Made by a program: the position numbers and the translations under genes
Shown here: piece after piece, positions 1-9,100 of the stretch
How the letters are laid out: the number at the start of each line of letters is the position of its first letter
Numbering within the stretch: position 1 is the first letter of the stretch
Assembly (NCBI GenBank): GCA_050732575.1
Contig: JBOHRF010000024.1
Span: forward strand, 1 to 33,712
Source of the DNA: JBBDWZ01 sp050732575
GTDB taxonomy: Bacteria > Gemmatimonadota > Gemmatimonadetes > Longimicrobiales > RSA9
Length of the DNA stretch: 33,712 bases
Direction of reading: 5' to 3'
The notes under the pieces: model-generated
The model's database searches: none
What the model saw: only the letters and a program-made list of their open reading frames with translations
Told to the model about the DNA's origin: nothing

Positions 1-1
1 C

Positions 2-1309
2 ATCCTGCCCGTGCACGATTCGGGTGAAACAGGCGGCACGCTCTTTTTTGTGATGCCGTTCGTGGAAGGCGAGTCGTTGCGCGAGCGGCTCGAGCGCGAG
101 GGCCGCATTGCGCCGGACGAGGCCGTGCGCCTGGTGACCGAGATCGCCGACGCACTGGCCTACGCACACGCACGCGGGATCGTCCATCGTGACATCAAAC
201 CGGAAAACGTGCTGATCGCGAGCGGGCATGCCGTCGTCGCGGATTTCGGTCTCGCGCGCGCACTGGGTCAGGATACGGGTCGGCGCCAGCAGACAATTCC
301 CGGGACAGTGGTAGGCACATTCGCGTATCTCAGCCCGGAGCAGGTCAGTGGCGGCCAGGCCGACGCGCGCAGCGATCAATACAGTCTGGCCTATCTGCTC
401 TACGAGCTGCTGGCGGGTGAACCAGCCTACAGCGCGCCCAGTATGCAGGAATTGATGGCCCAGCGGCTCACGGCGGATCCGCCTTCGATTCGTGCGCTCC
501 ATCCGGATGTTCCGGCGCCCGTAGACCAGGCGATCAGACGCGCTCTGTCACGCGATCCGGCAGCGCGGTTTGCCGACGTGACGGAGTTCGCGCGTGCGCT
601 GCGGCGCAGCAGCGCTTTCCAACCCGTGACAGGCCGCATCAGGTGGCTGCAGCGCCGGGTGCGCGAGCGCCCGCTGGTGGCGACGGCCGGCGCGCTCGCA
701 CTGGTAGCTGGTCTTTCGCTCGTGCCCTTGCTGCGTCCGAACACGCCGGTGGAGCAACGGGCCTGGATCATTCTGGCCGACTTCGATAACGCGACGGGTG
801 ATTCCGTATTCAACCGCACACTGGACGCGGCGCTGCTGGTCGGACTTCAGCAGTCCCGCTACGTGAATGTGTATCCGCGCGCGCGCATACAGCAGGTGCT
901 TTCCCGCGTGGGTGCGGGTGAAGCGGATCGGGGTGAACTCGCTGAGACGCGCGCCCGCGAAGTGGCGCGCCGCGAAGGCATTCGGGCGGTAGTCACGAGT
1001 GCGATTCACGTCGTGGACAGCGCGTACATGATCAGCCTGCGTGTCATCGACGCGCGCACCGGCGATCTGCTGGCCACTGATGCGCGGCACGCGCAGCGAC
1101 GCGCCGATGTGCTGGCCTCGATCGATGAGCTGGTGCGATCGCTGCGCAAAGCGATTGGCGAATCGGCCGAGGCCATCGCAAAGCACGACGTGCCACTGCC
1201 CAGGGCTACGACCAATTCGCTGGAAGCGTTGCGCAAGTACCCTGACGGCGGGGCCGCCTGGCGGGCCGGCGAGCGAGAGGCCGCCCTCGAGTTGTGGCAT
1301 GCGGCCTAG
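2..1309 (+). CDS. Ser/Thr protein kinase, N-terminal half of a kinase-TPR protein (5' partial, frameshifted)
   Basis: Hanks-type kinase cut off by the window edge; the frame is open from base 2 and reads ILPVHDSGE before the first GTG at 11, so the ATP-binding lobe lies outside. Visible are the catalytic loop HRDIKPEN, the Mg-binding DFG within VVADFGLA, and the activation-segment end GTFAYLSPEQ. After the kinase domain comes a membrane segment of about 20 residues (ATAGALALVAGLSLVPLL), then an extracytoplasmic region starting AWIILADFDN, typical of large bacterial kinases with a FlgO-like or TPR sensor part. The frame ends at a TAG at 1307 inside ELWHAA, and the homologous protein continues in another frame (LGLDSSFALAYAELG). 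One extra C in the CC at 1305-1306 would restore a single protein. Known role of the family: phosphorylating Ser/Thr in response to external cues; the substrate is unknown. Confidence 0.9.
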   Translation: MLPVHDSGETGGTLFFVMPFVEGESLRERLEREGRIAPDEAVRLVTEIADALAYAHARGIVHRDIKPENVLIASGHAVVADFGLARALGQDTGRRQQTIPGTVVGTFAYLSPEQVSGGQADARSDQYSLAYLLYELLAGEPAYSAPSMQELMAQRLTADPPSIRALHPDVPAPVDQAIRRALSRDPAARFADVTEFARALRRSSAFQPVTGRIRWLQRRVRERPLVATAGALALVAGLSLVPLLRPNTPVEQRAWIILADFDNATGDSVFNRTLDAALLVGLQQSRYVNVYPRARIQQVLSRVGAGEADRGELAETRAREVARREGIRAVVTSAIHVVDSAYMISLRVIDARTGDLLATDARHAQRRADVLASIDELVRSLRKAIGESAEAIAKHDVPLPRATTNSLEALRKYPDGGAAWRAGEREAALELWHAA

Positions 1310-2625
1310 GGCTCGACAGCAGCTTCGCGCTGGCGTATGCGGAGCTGGGCACGGCTGCCTATGTGGGCAATAACAGGCCGGTGGGTGATGCTCACTTCGA
1401 CCGCGCTCTGTCCCTGCTCGACCGCCTCACCACGCGCGAGCAGCTGCAGATCCGGGCCGCCAGCGAAGCGTGGCGCGGCAATCGCGACCAGTCCATCGCT
1501 CTGCGGCGCACGCTGCTGGCGGAATATCCGGATGATCCTGCTGCCTGGGGCCAAATCGGATATGAGTACATGCGCCTGGGCCGGTCGGCCGATGCGATTG
1601 CAGCGCTGCGCAGGCAGATCGAGCGTGACTCGACCAATGCCGCTGACTACATCAATCTGGCCTCCGCGCTAAAGGGGACGTCCGATTACGAAGAGTCGGT
1701 GCGCGCCTACACGCGAGCGTTTGCGCTGCGGCCCGCGATGTTCCGGATCAGCAACATGAATCACGAATACGGGAGTGTGCTGGTGCTGGCCGGGCGACTG
1801 GCCGATGCGCGCGCCGTGTTCGACAGCATGTTGCGCGGGAACGCGGGACAGCGGGCGAGCGGTGAACGATCCCTTGCCTGGCTGGAGATGTTTCAGGGAC
1901 ACTACGACAGTGCCATAGCGCATTTCCGCCAGGCCACGCTGCTGATGCAGATACCGGACGGTCAGCTGAGCGAAGGCCGCAACCGGCTCCTGTTCGCGGC
2001 GGCCGCCCAGGCCAAAGGAGGCGCCTGGCGCGACTCGGCCAGCGCTCAGATCCGGAGCGCTTTCGAGCTTTTCCGGACTGTTTACATCGCTCCGCCGTTC
2101 CTCTGGTACGTGGGCACGGCACTGGCTCGCGATGGTCAGCTGGCCCGGGCGCAGGAGGTGCTTGACACGCTGGGCAAACGAGCCAAACCCGCGAACCCTA
2201 CTGACCGCGCAAACCTGCTGGCGCTCACCGGAGAAGTTGCGTTAGCCAGGCAACTGGCCGACAGCGCTGTGCGCTCGTTGCAGCGAGCCATGGCCATCGA
2301 TTCGAGCGCACTGGTAACGGAATCGTTGGCACGCGCACTTGCCCATGCCGGGGATCTGGGCGGCGCGATTCGCCTGTACGAATCCATTGCCGGTAAGCCC
2401 GCCCGGTGGTTTGGTTGGGAGCCCCAGCCGGCAGGGTTGCTGGCGTTCTGGAACGTCGGCCAGCTTTACGAGGCCAGCGGCGACACGGCCCGCGCTGCCG
2501 CGGCCTACGGGCGGCTACTCGCGCAGTGGCCCTCCGTCGATTCCGATCTCATTGCCGTGCAGCACGCCCGGGCCCGGCTGAACGAACTCAAATCCGGGCG
2601 CGACAACAACTCCCGCCGTCGGTGA
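1294..2625 (+). CDS. TPR-repeat C-terminal half of the kinase protein, separated by a frameshift
   Basis: This frame carries helical tetratricopeptide-type repeats: ALAYAELGTAAYVGN, AAWGQIGYEYMRLGRSADA, ADYINLASALKGTSDYEES, SGERSLAWLEMFQGHYDSA and LLAFWNVGQLYEASGDTARA. An ATG exists at 1294, but it overlaps the end of the kinase frame and has no convincing ribosome binding site. The true continuity is with the upstream kinase: ELWHAA joins LGLDSSFALAYAELG at about 1307, where such kinases usually read LERAVALDPDFALAYA. I therefore treat it as the sensor or scaffold half of one protein. If the frameshift is real, this part is probably not translated, or is made at low level by internal initiation. 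It ends at 2625 in a basic tail, 79 bp before the next gene. Confidence 0.8.
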   Translation: MACGLGLDSSFALAYAELGTAAYVGNNRPVGDAHFDRALSLLDRLTTREQLQIRAASEAWRGNRDQSIALRRTLLAEYPDDPAAWGQIGYEYMRLGRSADAIAALRRQIERDSTNAADYINLASALKGTSDYEESVRAYTRAFALRPAMFRISNMNHEYGSVLVLAGRLADARAVFDSMLRGNAGQRASGERSLAWLEMFQGHYDSAIAHFRQATLLMQIPDGQLSEGRNRLLFAAAAQAKGGAWRDSASAQIRSAFELFRTVYIAPPFLWYVGTALARDGQLARAQEVLDTLGKRAKPANPTDRANLLALTGEVALARQLADSAVRSLQRAMAIDSSALVTESLARALAHAGDLGGAIRLYESIAGKPARWFGWEPQPAGLLAFWNVGQLYEASGDTARAAAAYGRLLAQWPSVDSDLIAVQHARARLNELKSGRDNNSRRR

Positions 2626-2640
2626 TGCAACTGTGAGGTT

Positions 2641-2662
2641 GGTCGTGAGGAGGTCGTGAGGA
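2641..2662 (+). repeat. perfect 11-bp tandem duplication upstream of the RCC1 lipoprotein
   Basis: GGTCGTGAGGA occurs twice head to tail with no mismatch (2641-2651 and 2652-2662), in the 79-bp gap before the start codon at 2705. It could be a direct-repeat regulator site in the promoter or a simple slippage duplication. Near the start codon, GGAGCG at about 2694-2699 can serve as ribosome binding site. Confidence 0.6.
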
Positions 2663-2704
2663 CGCGTCTTTAGCATAGGCGCCGAACCTCAACTGGAGCG
2701 CCTC

Positions 2705-3019
2705 ATGCGCACGATCACTCGCACTACCGCTGCTAACCTGCTGGCGTTGTCACTCCTTGGCTGCGTCGATGGATCCGATCCCGCCGCGCCGCGCGATCTC
2801 CGTCCCAGCCGCTACGAAGGCGGGCTCGAGAAGCCCCGCACAGTTGTCACCAACCCCGACATTGCCCTGGTCGGTATCGAAGTGCGAATGGGCGGGCTGG
2901 AAACGCCGCTGCACTACCAGATCCCCCTGAGCGCGGGCGAATCGACGTTCCCGCTCAGCCTTCCCGAAGGCAGGGAATACGAACTCGCGGTGCGTGGCTA
3001 TGACCGTTACGGCCAGTAG
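2705..3019 (+). CDS. RCC1-propeller lipoprotein, N-terminal part, ended by an in-frame TAG
   Basis: The ATG at 2705 is preceded by GGAGCG and begins a lipoprotein signal: basic MRTITR, a hydrophobic core, then the lipobox LSLLGC with Cys20 as the likely lipidated residue. The mature part (IALVGIEVRMGG...SLPEGREYELAVRGYDRYGQ) looks like a beta-sandwich domain. The frame stops at TAG 3017-3019, but the same frame continues without interruption to 4546 (TFQGKSVIGHVEPGANAQLD...), so this is the first 104 residues of a protein of about 613. A single C-to-T change (CAG to TAG) explains the stop. As read it would give a short secreted lipoprotein lacking the propeller. Sequencing error, real nonsense mutation and read-through are all possible. 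Confidence 0.75.
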   Translation: MRTITRTTAANLLALSLLGCVDGSDPAAPRDLRPSRYEGGLEKPRTVVTNPDIALVGIEVRMGGLETPLHYQIPLSAGESTFPLSLPEGREYELAVRGYDRYGQ

Positions 3020-3130
3020 ACCTTCCAGGGCAAGTCGGTTATCGGACACGTCGAGCCGGGCGCCAATGCGCAGCTGGACGTCGATCTCTTTCCAGTCGGC
3101 AAAGGTGAAGGCGCGGACCTGCGCTTCGAC

Positions 3131-4546
3131 GTGGTCGGCGAGGAGCGCACGTTCTCGAACCTGCAGATCGTGATCGAAGCGGACCGCAAGGAAATTGCCG
3201 CCGGCCAGTCCGTGGGCCTGCGTGCTTACGGCCTGGACCGCGGGCGGCGTATCGCGCTGGACCCGGCACGCCTGCACTGGTCGATGGAAGACCCAACGGG
3301 CGGCCGCTTCAATTTCGATCCGCGCCGGCCGCCTACTGAGCAGGACGAGCTGTACTGGCTCGCCCATCACAGGGAGGAACTCCGCGTCAACAAGCTACGT
3401 GTCACGTTCGAAATGTTCACCGGGATTATCCTGATTCCGACCATCGCGAACGGATACGTGGATGTCTCCGCGGGCAACGGAGTCTCGTGCGGCCTGCGTC
3501 TGTTTGGCGAGCTGTTCTGCTGGGGCAGCAACGCAAGCCTCATGCTCGGTATCAGCAACACGACGCCGCCCGACCGCTGCACCGATGCCGCGGCGAGCAA
3601 CGTGCGCTGCAGCGTCCGGCCCATGGCTGTCGCTGCTGCCACAATGCGCTTCTCCTCGGTGTCCGTGGGCAACAACCACGTGTGTGCTCTGCAGATGGTC
3701 AGCGGCGCCGCATATTGCTGGGGCAACAACGCGCTGGGACAGATCGGCATTCCCACTACCACTCCCTGGCAGAATGCTCCGGTCGCAGTGAGTCCACCGG
3801 CCGGCACATCGACGGCGCTCGCCTTCAGAAGCATTTCCGCCGGAAGGGGACTGACGTGCGCCATTGCAACGACCGGCGATGAGTACTGCTGGGGTGATGG
3901 CTATGGCTCGCAGCCGGTGCTCGGCTGGCACGGATGGGGGTCGCAGCCCGGAGGACCTGGGGCCAGCGCAACCTCCGTTTCCTTCGGATTCTCCTGCCGT
4001 ATGAATTCGATCGGGGTGTGGTGCGACCGAGCGACCAATCCGCGTTCGATATCGCTGCGCCACACCTTCCTGGGACAGGGCTCAACCGCGGAACACGTGT
4101 GCGCAATCGACGAGTCGGCAACGACCTGGTGCTGGGGCAACAGCAGCAACGGCAAACTCGGCAACGGCACACCCATCAGCGGTCGCACTCCGGTAAACAC
4201 GCCGTCGCCGCTCAATTCCGTGGCGGCCGGGAGCAGTCACAGCTGCGGACTGGCTGGCACAATCGCCTACTGCTGGGGCAGCAATTTGAACGGCGAGCTG
4301 GGCATCGGCACGGGCCCGAGCGCCGGCTCGAGCGCACCACTCCAGGTGACCAATGGTCCGAACACGCCGGCCTGGAGGAAGATCTCCGCCGGCCTCCGGC
4401 ACACGTGTGCACTAGACAATGGGGGCGAGATCTGGTGCTGGGGCACGAACTACATGGGCCAGCTCGGGATCGGCACGAGCCTCGTGTACAACTCCATGCT
4501 CGGCACTGAGGCGGTCGTTACGCCCACAAGAACTGTTGGCCCGTGA
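3131..4546 (+). CDS. RCC1-like seven-bladed beta-propeller, C-terminal part of the interrupted lipoprotein
   Basis: The frame is open from base 3020, directly after the TAG, and the first possible start is GTG at 3131. That start has no good ribosome binding site and lies inside a domain, so it is unlikely to be the natural start. From about 3465 onward there are seven RCC1-type units, each with a Cys in C-x-L and a second Cys in CWG: GVSCGLRLFGELFCWG, HVCALQMVSGAAYCWG, LTCAIATTGDEYCWG, a degenerate FSCRMNSIGVWC, HVCAIDESATTWCWG, HSCGLAGTIAYCWG and HTCALDNGGEIWCWG, mostly followed by N-x-x-G-x-L-G-x-G. The paired Cys fit extracytoplasmic disulfides. Bacterial proteins of this kind are surface or periplasmic propellers without a defined ligand. 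It converges on susD. Confidence 0.85.
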   Translation: MVGEERTFSNLQIVIEADRKEIAAGQSVGLRAYGLDRGRRIALDPARLHWSMEDPTGGRFNFDPRRPPTEQDELYWLAHHREELRVNKLRVTFEMFTGIILIPTIANGYVDVSAGNGVSCGLRLFGELFCWGSNASLMLGISNTTPPDRCTDAAASNVRCSVRPMAVAAATMRFSSVSVGNNHVCALQMVSGAAYCWGNNALGQIGIPTTTPWQNAPVAVSPPAGTSTALAFRSISAGRGLTCAIATTGDEYCWGDGYGSQPVLGWHGWGSQPGGPGASATSVSFGFSCRMNSIGVWCDRATNPRSISLRHTFLGQGSTAEHVCAIDESATTWCWGNSSNGKLGNGTPISGRTPVNTPSPLNSVAAGSSHSCGLAGTIAYCWGSNLNGELGIGTGPSAGSSAPLQVTNGPNTPAWRKISAGLRHTCALDNGGEIWCWGTNYMGQLGIGTSLVYNSMLGTEAVVTPTRTVGP

Positions 4547-4577
4547 TGGCCGCGTAGCACCGAGCTGACGAGAGTAC

Positions 4578-4608
4578 GGCCTGGTCGCGCTTGATGTGCG
4601 ACCAGGCC
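4578..4608 (+). terminator. hairpin terminator after the RCC1 lipoprotein
   Basis: GGCCTGGTCGC (4578-4588) pairs perfectly with GCGACCAGGCC (4598-4608) around a short loop, about 30 nt after the stop at 4546. No T-run follows, so it may work by Rho-assisted termination or only as an mRNA 3' end stabiliser. Confidence 0.6.
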
Positions 4609-4811
4609 TGGTGTCCGGTAATCGTCTACCTGTTTCAAAGAGATTTGAACGACGATTCTGGTATAACAAATCAAAGATTGAGTAAACAGATTCTGGCTCC
4701 GATTGTGGCGCAGGTACATGAAGCATCCCCTGATCGCCCCATTGCATCTCCACATCCACCCTGAGATGAAGGTTGCACCACCACGAACGCAGCTGTGCGC
4801 GTGCGCAAGAA
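4609..4811. other. gene-free stretch between convergent genes, with a small palindrome
   Basis: Together with its flanking hairpins this forms a 320-base gap without a credible gene. It is locally AT-rich. It holds a perfect inverted repeat TTCAAA-GAGA-TTTGAA (4634-4649) and two direct copies of GATTCTGG (4654-4661 and 4689-4696). Possible ORFs on either strand here have no ribosome binding site and no recognisable motif, and I do not call them. Confidence 0.4.
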
Positions 4812-4845
4812 AATGGGCGCCGCGGGGGAAACCGCGGCACCCATT
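4812..4845 (-). terminator. strong hairpin terminator after susD
   Basis: On the minus strand AATGGGTGCCGCGG, loop TTTCCC, then CCGCGGCGCCCATT forms a 14-pair stem with one G-U position, followed by TTCTT. It starts 21 nt after the SusD stop and is the best intrinsic-terminator candidate in the window. Confidence 0.75.
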
Positions 4846-4866
4846 CTCAACCTCAATCACGCGCAG

Positions 4867-6114
4867 CTACTGCAGGTTCGGATTGTTCAACTTCTCCTGA
4901 TCGGGCAGTGGCATGCAGGTGATGGGGCCCCAGGCCTGGCCCTTGTGGTTGAATCCGGTCGGGAACGCAATGCGGTGACGCAGCATGTCGTTCAGGCGGT
5001 GTCCCTCAGCAAACAGCTGCCGCCGCCGTTCTTCGATCACCATGGCCAGCACGTCTCCGCCGGGCGTGACTGCGGGCAAGCTCTGCTTGGCGCGAATTCG
5101 GTTGATAGCGGCTACCGCTTCCGACGGCCGTGCTTCCGCCAGTATCAGCTGTGCCTCGAACCACGAGGCCATCGGGATCGGTGCTGCCGCTGTGTTGTAC
5201 TTGTTCTGGAAAAAGTGCCGGGTCTGGTCATCGTGGCCGCGCAGGCCGGAGTCCGTGGTGTTCACACGTCTATCAGCGACAGCGCCCACCTGCAGGTTGG
5301 CATACGCGGTCGGTTCCACTGACAGATAGCGGTTGCGGCGGTTGAGATTGAACACCCGATTCTCGCGGATGCCGTTTACGGTCGAGTACTCGGCATTGTA
5401 CGTGAACGTGTCGGGAATCTTCTCCGCGTCCACCGCTGCGTTGGCCAGGTCTTTCTTGTCCAGTCGTGCGCGCGCCCGGCCGGCTGTGGCCAGCAGCTCG
5501 AGATTGGTATTGCGGGCAGCCTGTGCGTGCGTGATGGCCGTGGTGAAACGCTGCTCGGCCCGCGCAAACACCTCAGGCAGTGGCATGAGCGGACCCAGGT
5601 CGAGCGCCATCTCACAATAGCCCTCGCCCAGCAGCACGGTTGCGAAGCCCGCGTAGGCGTACAGCTGCGCCAGCATCTCACTCTTGTTAGGGACTTCATT
5701 GTCCTGGAAGCCCTCGATACGGCGCGCACCCTCTTCCGCCAGATAGCGCGCCTGCTGCAGCGGCGTGTAGGCGCCGATGCCAGTGTCGTCGCGGCCGCCG
5801 GGGCAGCCGCCAGCGATGGTGTGCAGCTCGAGGCCTTTCCAGCCCCAGGTGTTGAGGTTGAGCCAGGTCGATGCATTGATGAACTCATTGGACAGCACGC
5901 CCGTGGTAATGACGTAACTGGTGTAGGCGCACTCGAAGCGGCCGAGCGCACTGTTGACCAGCGTGCGCGCCAAGGCCGGGTTGTCGAGTGATGTGGCTGG
6001 AACGGTTCCGGGCAGCTCGACTTCGAGCAAGCTGTCGCAGGCCGTGGCCGCGAGCAGCGGGCAGAACGCCACCATGATGGTGAGCGTCCGCGCTGATTTC
6101 ATGATCCTGATCAT
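4867..6114 (-). CDS. SusD/RagB family nutrient-uptake outer-membrane lipoprotein
   Basis: Surface glycan- or nutrient-binding lipoprotein that forms the lid over its SusC partner. The signal is MIRIMKSARTLTIMVAFCPL followed by lipobox LAATAC (Cys26), then the SusD-type opening LLEVELPG. Helical TPR-like segments (AYAGFATVLLGEGYCEMALD, RAEQRFTTAITHAQAA) and the C-terminal ERRRQLFAEGHRLNDMLRH are typical of RagB/SusD. Length 415 aa, slightly short for the family. The start is set by AAAGGAG at 6121-6127: it abuts an ATG at 6120 but is 6 nt from the ATG at 6114, so 6114 is preferred. It follows susC directly, the SusC stop codon lying inside the ribosome binding site region, so the two are cotranscribed. 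No glycoside hydrolase is adjacent, so the ligand cannot be guessed. Confidence 0.9.
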   Translation of the reverse strand: MIRIMKSARTLTIMVAFCPLLAATACDSLLEVELPGTVPATSLDNPALARTLVNSALGRFECAYTSYVITTGVLSNEFINASTWLNLNTWGWKGLELHTIAGGCPGGRDDTGIGAYTPLQQARYLAEEGARRIEGFQDNEVPNKSEMLAQLYAYAGFATVLLGEGYCEMALDLGPLMPLPEVFARAEQRFTTAITHAQAARNTNLELLATAGRARARLDKKDLANAAVDAEKIPDTFTYNAEYSTVNGIRENRVFNLNRRNRYLSVEPTAYANLQVGAVADRRVNTTDSGLRGHDDQTRHFFQNKYNTAAAPIPMASWFEAQLILAEARPSEAVAAINRIRAKQSLPAVTPGGDVLAMVIEERRRQLFAEGHRLNDMLRHRIAFPTGFNHKGQAWGPITCMPLPDQEKLNNPNLQ

Positions 6115-6120
6115 GTTCAT

Positions 6121-6127
6121 CTCCTTT
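6121..6127 (-). promoter_or_regulatory. ribosome binding site of susD overlapping the susC stop
   Basis: The minus strand reads TAAAGGAGATGAACATG: the TAA ends SusC (6126-6128) and AAAGGAG follows. The spacing of zero to the first ATG and 6 nt to the second (6114) decides the start and suggests translational coupling. Confidence 0.65.
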
Positions 6128-9100
6128 AGAAGCTCAGACGGAGGCTCATGGTAACACTGGCCGTGGGCGGCAGAACGGTCTGGTATCCGGTTGAGGCCTG
6201 GCCCGTGGCTCGGACTTCCGGATCCCAAGTGATCATGGTGCGACCGGCCACCGACACGTGTACCGAGCCATCGCGCGGCGTGTCCCAGCCATGCTCCGCG
6301 GTCCACAACATGGCCACGTTGCGCATACCGATGGAAAGGGCGCCCGACTTGGCGCCAATGCGGTGCGTCAGGAAGGCGGGCAGATCGTAGGAGCTCGTGA
6401 TTTCACGGAGACGAATGAAGCCGGCCCTGTACGTGCCGGTGGCATCGTTTTCGAGCACGCGAGTGGCCTGCAGAATGGGGTCGTTACCGAGCAGCACAGC
6501 CTTTGAAGTGACCTGGTTGTGCGTGGCGCGGATTTCGGTGTTGGCCTGCAAATGGCCGCCATTGCCTTCCACGCGAGCGTACAAGCGAACGTTGTTGAAC
6601 AACGTGAACGTGTTGCCCAGACCAATGGTCCAGGTGGGCTGCGTACGGCCCCACCACACGCGCGGTGCCTGTGCGCACGGCACGAGCTCACCGCCCGGAT
6701 TGATACGGTCCGGTCCGGTACCGCCGTCGCACAGCGATGAGAGCACCTGTCCCTGCGCATTGATTTCAGCAGACCGGATACGGCGCATGAAGAAGTCACC
6801 AATCGAGTAACCTTCGCGATGCTGGGACTGGCCGTTACCGCTGATGAAGGCCAGTCCACCCAGGTCTACGATTTCATTTCTCATGGTCGCGTACTGGGCA
6901 TCGACCTCCCAGCCGAAGCGGTCGCTCTGCATGAGCCGCGCAATCACGCCCACTTCGTTGCCCCAGGCCTTCAGCTCGCCGATGTTCACGATTTGTGAGC
7001 CGGTGAATCCCGAAGAGGGTGCCAGCGGTTTGTTCACGATCGCGTCCACCACATTGCGCTGGTAACGCGTGTACACCAGGTCCAGCCGACCCTTCAGCAG
7101 TGTGGCATCGAAGCCGAGCTCGAGCTCCTTGCTGCGCTCCGGCTTCAATTGCGGATTGCCATACTGACCGGGCACCAGCGAAGGCTGATCGCGGTAGCCG
7201 ATTTGCGGACTGTAGAGACGCGACGCGTCGAACGTGCCGGGCTGTTGACCGGCCACACCCCACGCGGTCCTAAGCCGCAGCTGATCGATGAAGTCGAACG
7301 TGAAGAACGGCTCCTCGTGCAGCACCCAGGTGGCGCTGAGCTTCGGGTAGATGGCCGCGTCATACTCCGCACCGAATGCGCTGTTATCGTCGCCGCGCAC
7401 AGCACCGGTCACGAAAACGCGATTGCGCCAACCCACTTGCTGCTGCACGTATACGCCGACCGTTGCATTCTCCACGAACGTCTCGCCACCATCGCGAATC
7501 GAGCCGCCCGACACGGTCGTAACCGGCACGGCCGGGAAATTCTGGCCGGACGAGTTGATGAAGTTGGATTCGCTCTTGTAGAACTGGAATCCAACCGAGG
7601 GCTGCAGCGAGAACTCGCGCCAGTTCATCTCCGCGCTGCCCGAATAGTCTACCGTCACGAACCTGCGATTACCGCGACTGACCTGCTTGTTGCCCAGACC
7701 ATTCTGACCAAAGAAATGGCTTGCGCCCTCGGGCTGCTGGGGGAACAGCGTCCAGTTGCTCTCGTTGTTCAGGTCGATGCCGGCAACCAGACGATTCTTG
7801 AACCAGCTCACGGGCTGGTAGCGAATCTCCACGCTGGTCGTGGTGCGATCGTTGTCGGCACGACCCTCCACCTCTGACCATTCCTCGGGCGGCGCGCTCA
7901 AAAAGCCGCGTGTGGGCGTGCCCAGGTTGCGCGGATTGGACCAGATCAGGTTGCTGAACGGATCTGTTTCAATGGAACCCTGAGCCAGTCGGGTCTCGCC
8001 TCTGATGTAGGAGGTGTTCACGCCGACCGTCACGGCGTTGGACAGCAGCATTTCCATGTTGGCGCGCAGCGCCATGCGCTTGTCCCAGTTCCAGTCGACG
8101 ACGCCCATATCATCATCGCGCGATGCCGACGCGAAGTAACGCACCGCATCCGTGCCACCGCGCATGCTCACCGTATAGTTCTGTAGCGTGCCGTACCCGA
8201 AAATCGGACCGGTCCCGTTCTTCGCTTCCTCTTCGTAGGCATTGAAGCCAAAGAGCAGGCCCTCGGGACTGTTCGAGGTCCGGCCCGTGCAAGCGGGTTC
8301 CGTGATGCGGCACCAGCGCATGCCCGTGCGGCCGGCCGGATTCCACAACCAATTGGTGCCGACTCGAGCGCTCACATCGAACTGGGGCGCGCCCGAGACA
8401 CCGCGCTTGGTGATGATCTGAATCACACCATTGGAGGCTTCCGTGCCGTACAGCGTGGCAGCCGCCGGCCCCTTGATGATCTCGACGCTCTGAATGTCCG
8501 CAGGGTTGATGTCGTTTAGCCGGCTCACGTTGGCGCCACCGCGCTGCCCGGGGCCGCGGCCCGTGTTGCTGTCCATACGCACGCCGTCGATGTAGATGAT
8601 AGGCTCGTTGCCCAGCGAGAGACTGCTGTTGCCGCGGATGCGAATGGCTGAGCCCGTCCCCACCTGTCCGGTGCCCGGCAGCATCATGAGTCCGGGCGTC
8701 CGCTGTGCTAACAACTGATCCACGCTGCCTACGGGCGACCTGGCCATGACTGCGTCCGCGCTGACCGTGGCCACCACGTTGCCGATGGCGCGCCGCTGTG
8801 TACCGCCCGCCGTACCGGTTACCACGACTTCATCCAGCAACACGGCCGTTTCCGTCATCTGCACGTCGGCCGTAGCCGTGGCACCGTCACGCACGGTAAC
8901 CGTACGCGCCGCCTGCGCGTACCCGATCCGGGTTGCGACCAGGCGCACCTCGCCGGCCGGCACGTTCTGAATTGTGTAGCGCCCCTGCGCATCGCTCAAT
9001 GCGCCCAGGTTCCTGCCTTCGATCGACATCTGCACCGAGGCCAACGGCCGCGTGGTTCCGGCCTCCGTCACCGTGCCCACGATCGTGCCTACCACAGCGG

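Noticed and set aside
1300..1312. Programmed -1 frameshift in the kinase gene
   Set aside because: No X-XXY-YYZ slippery heptamer or obvious downstream pseudoknot; a lost C in a run is simpler.
4450..4860. Minus-strand ORF of 136 codons past the susD terminator
   Set aside because: Runs antisense into the RCC1 gene and across both hairpins; no family resemblance.
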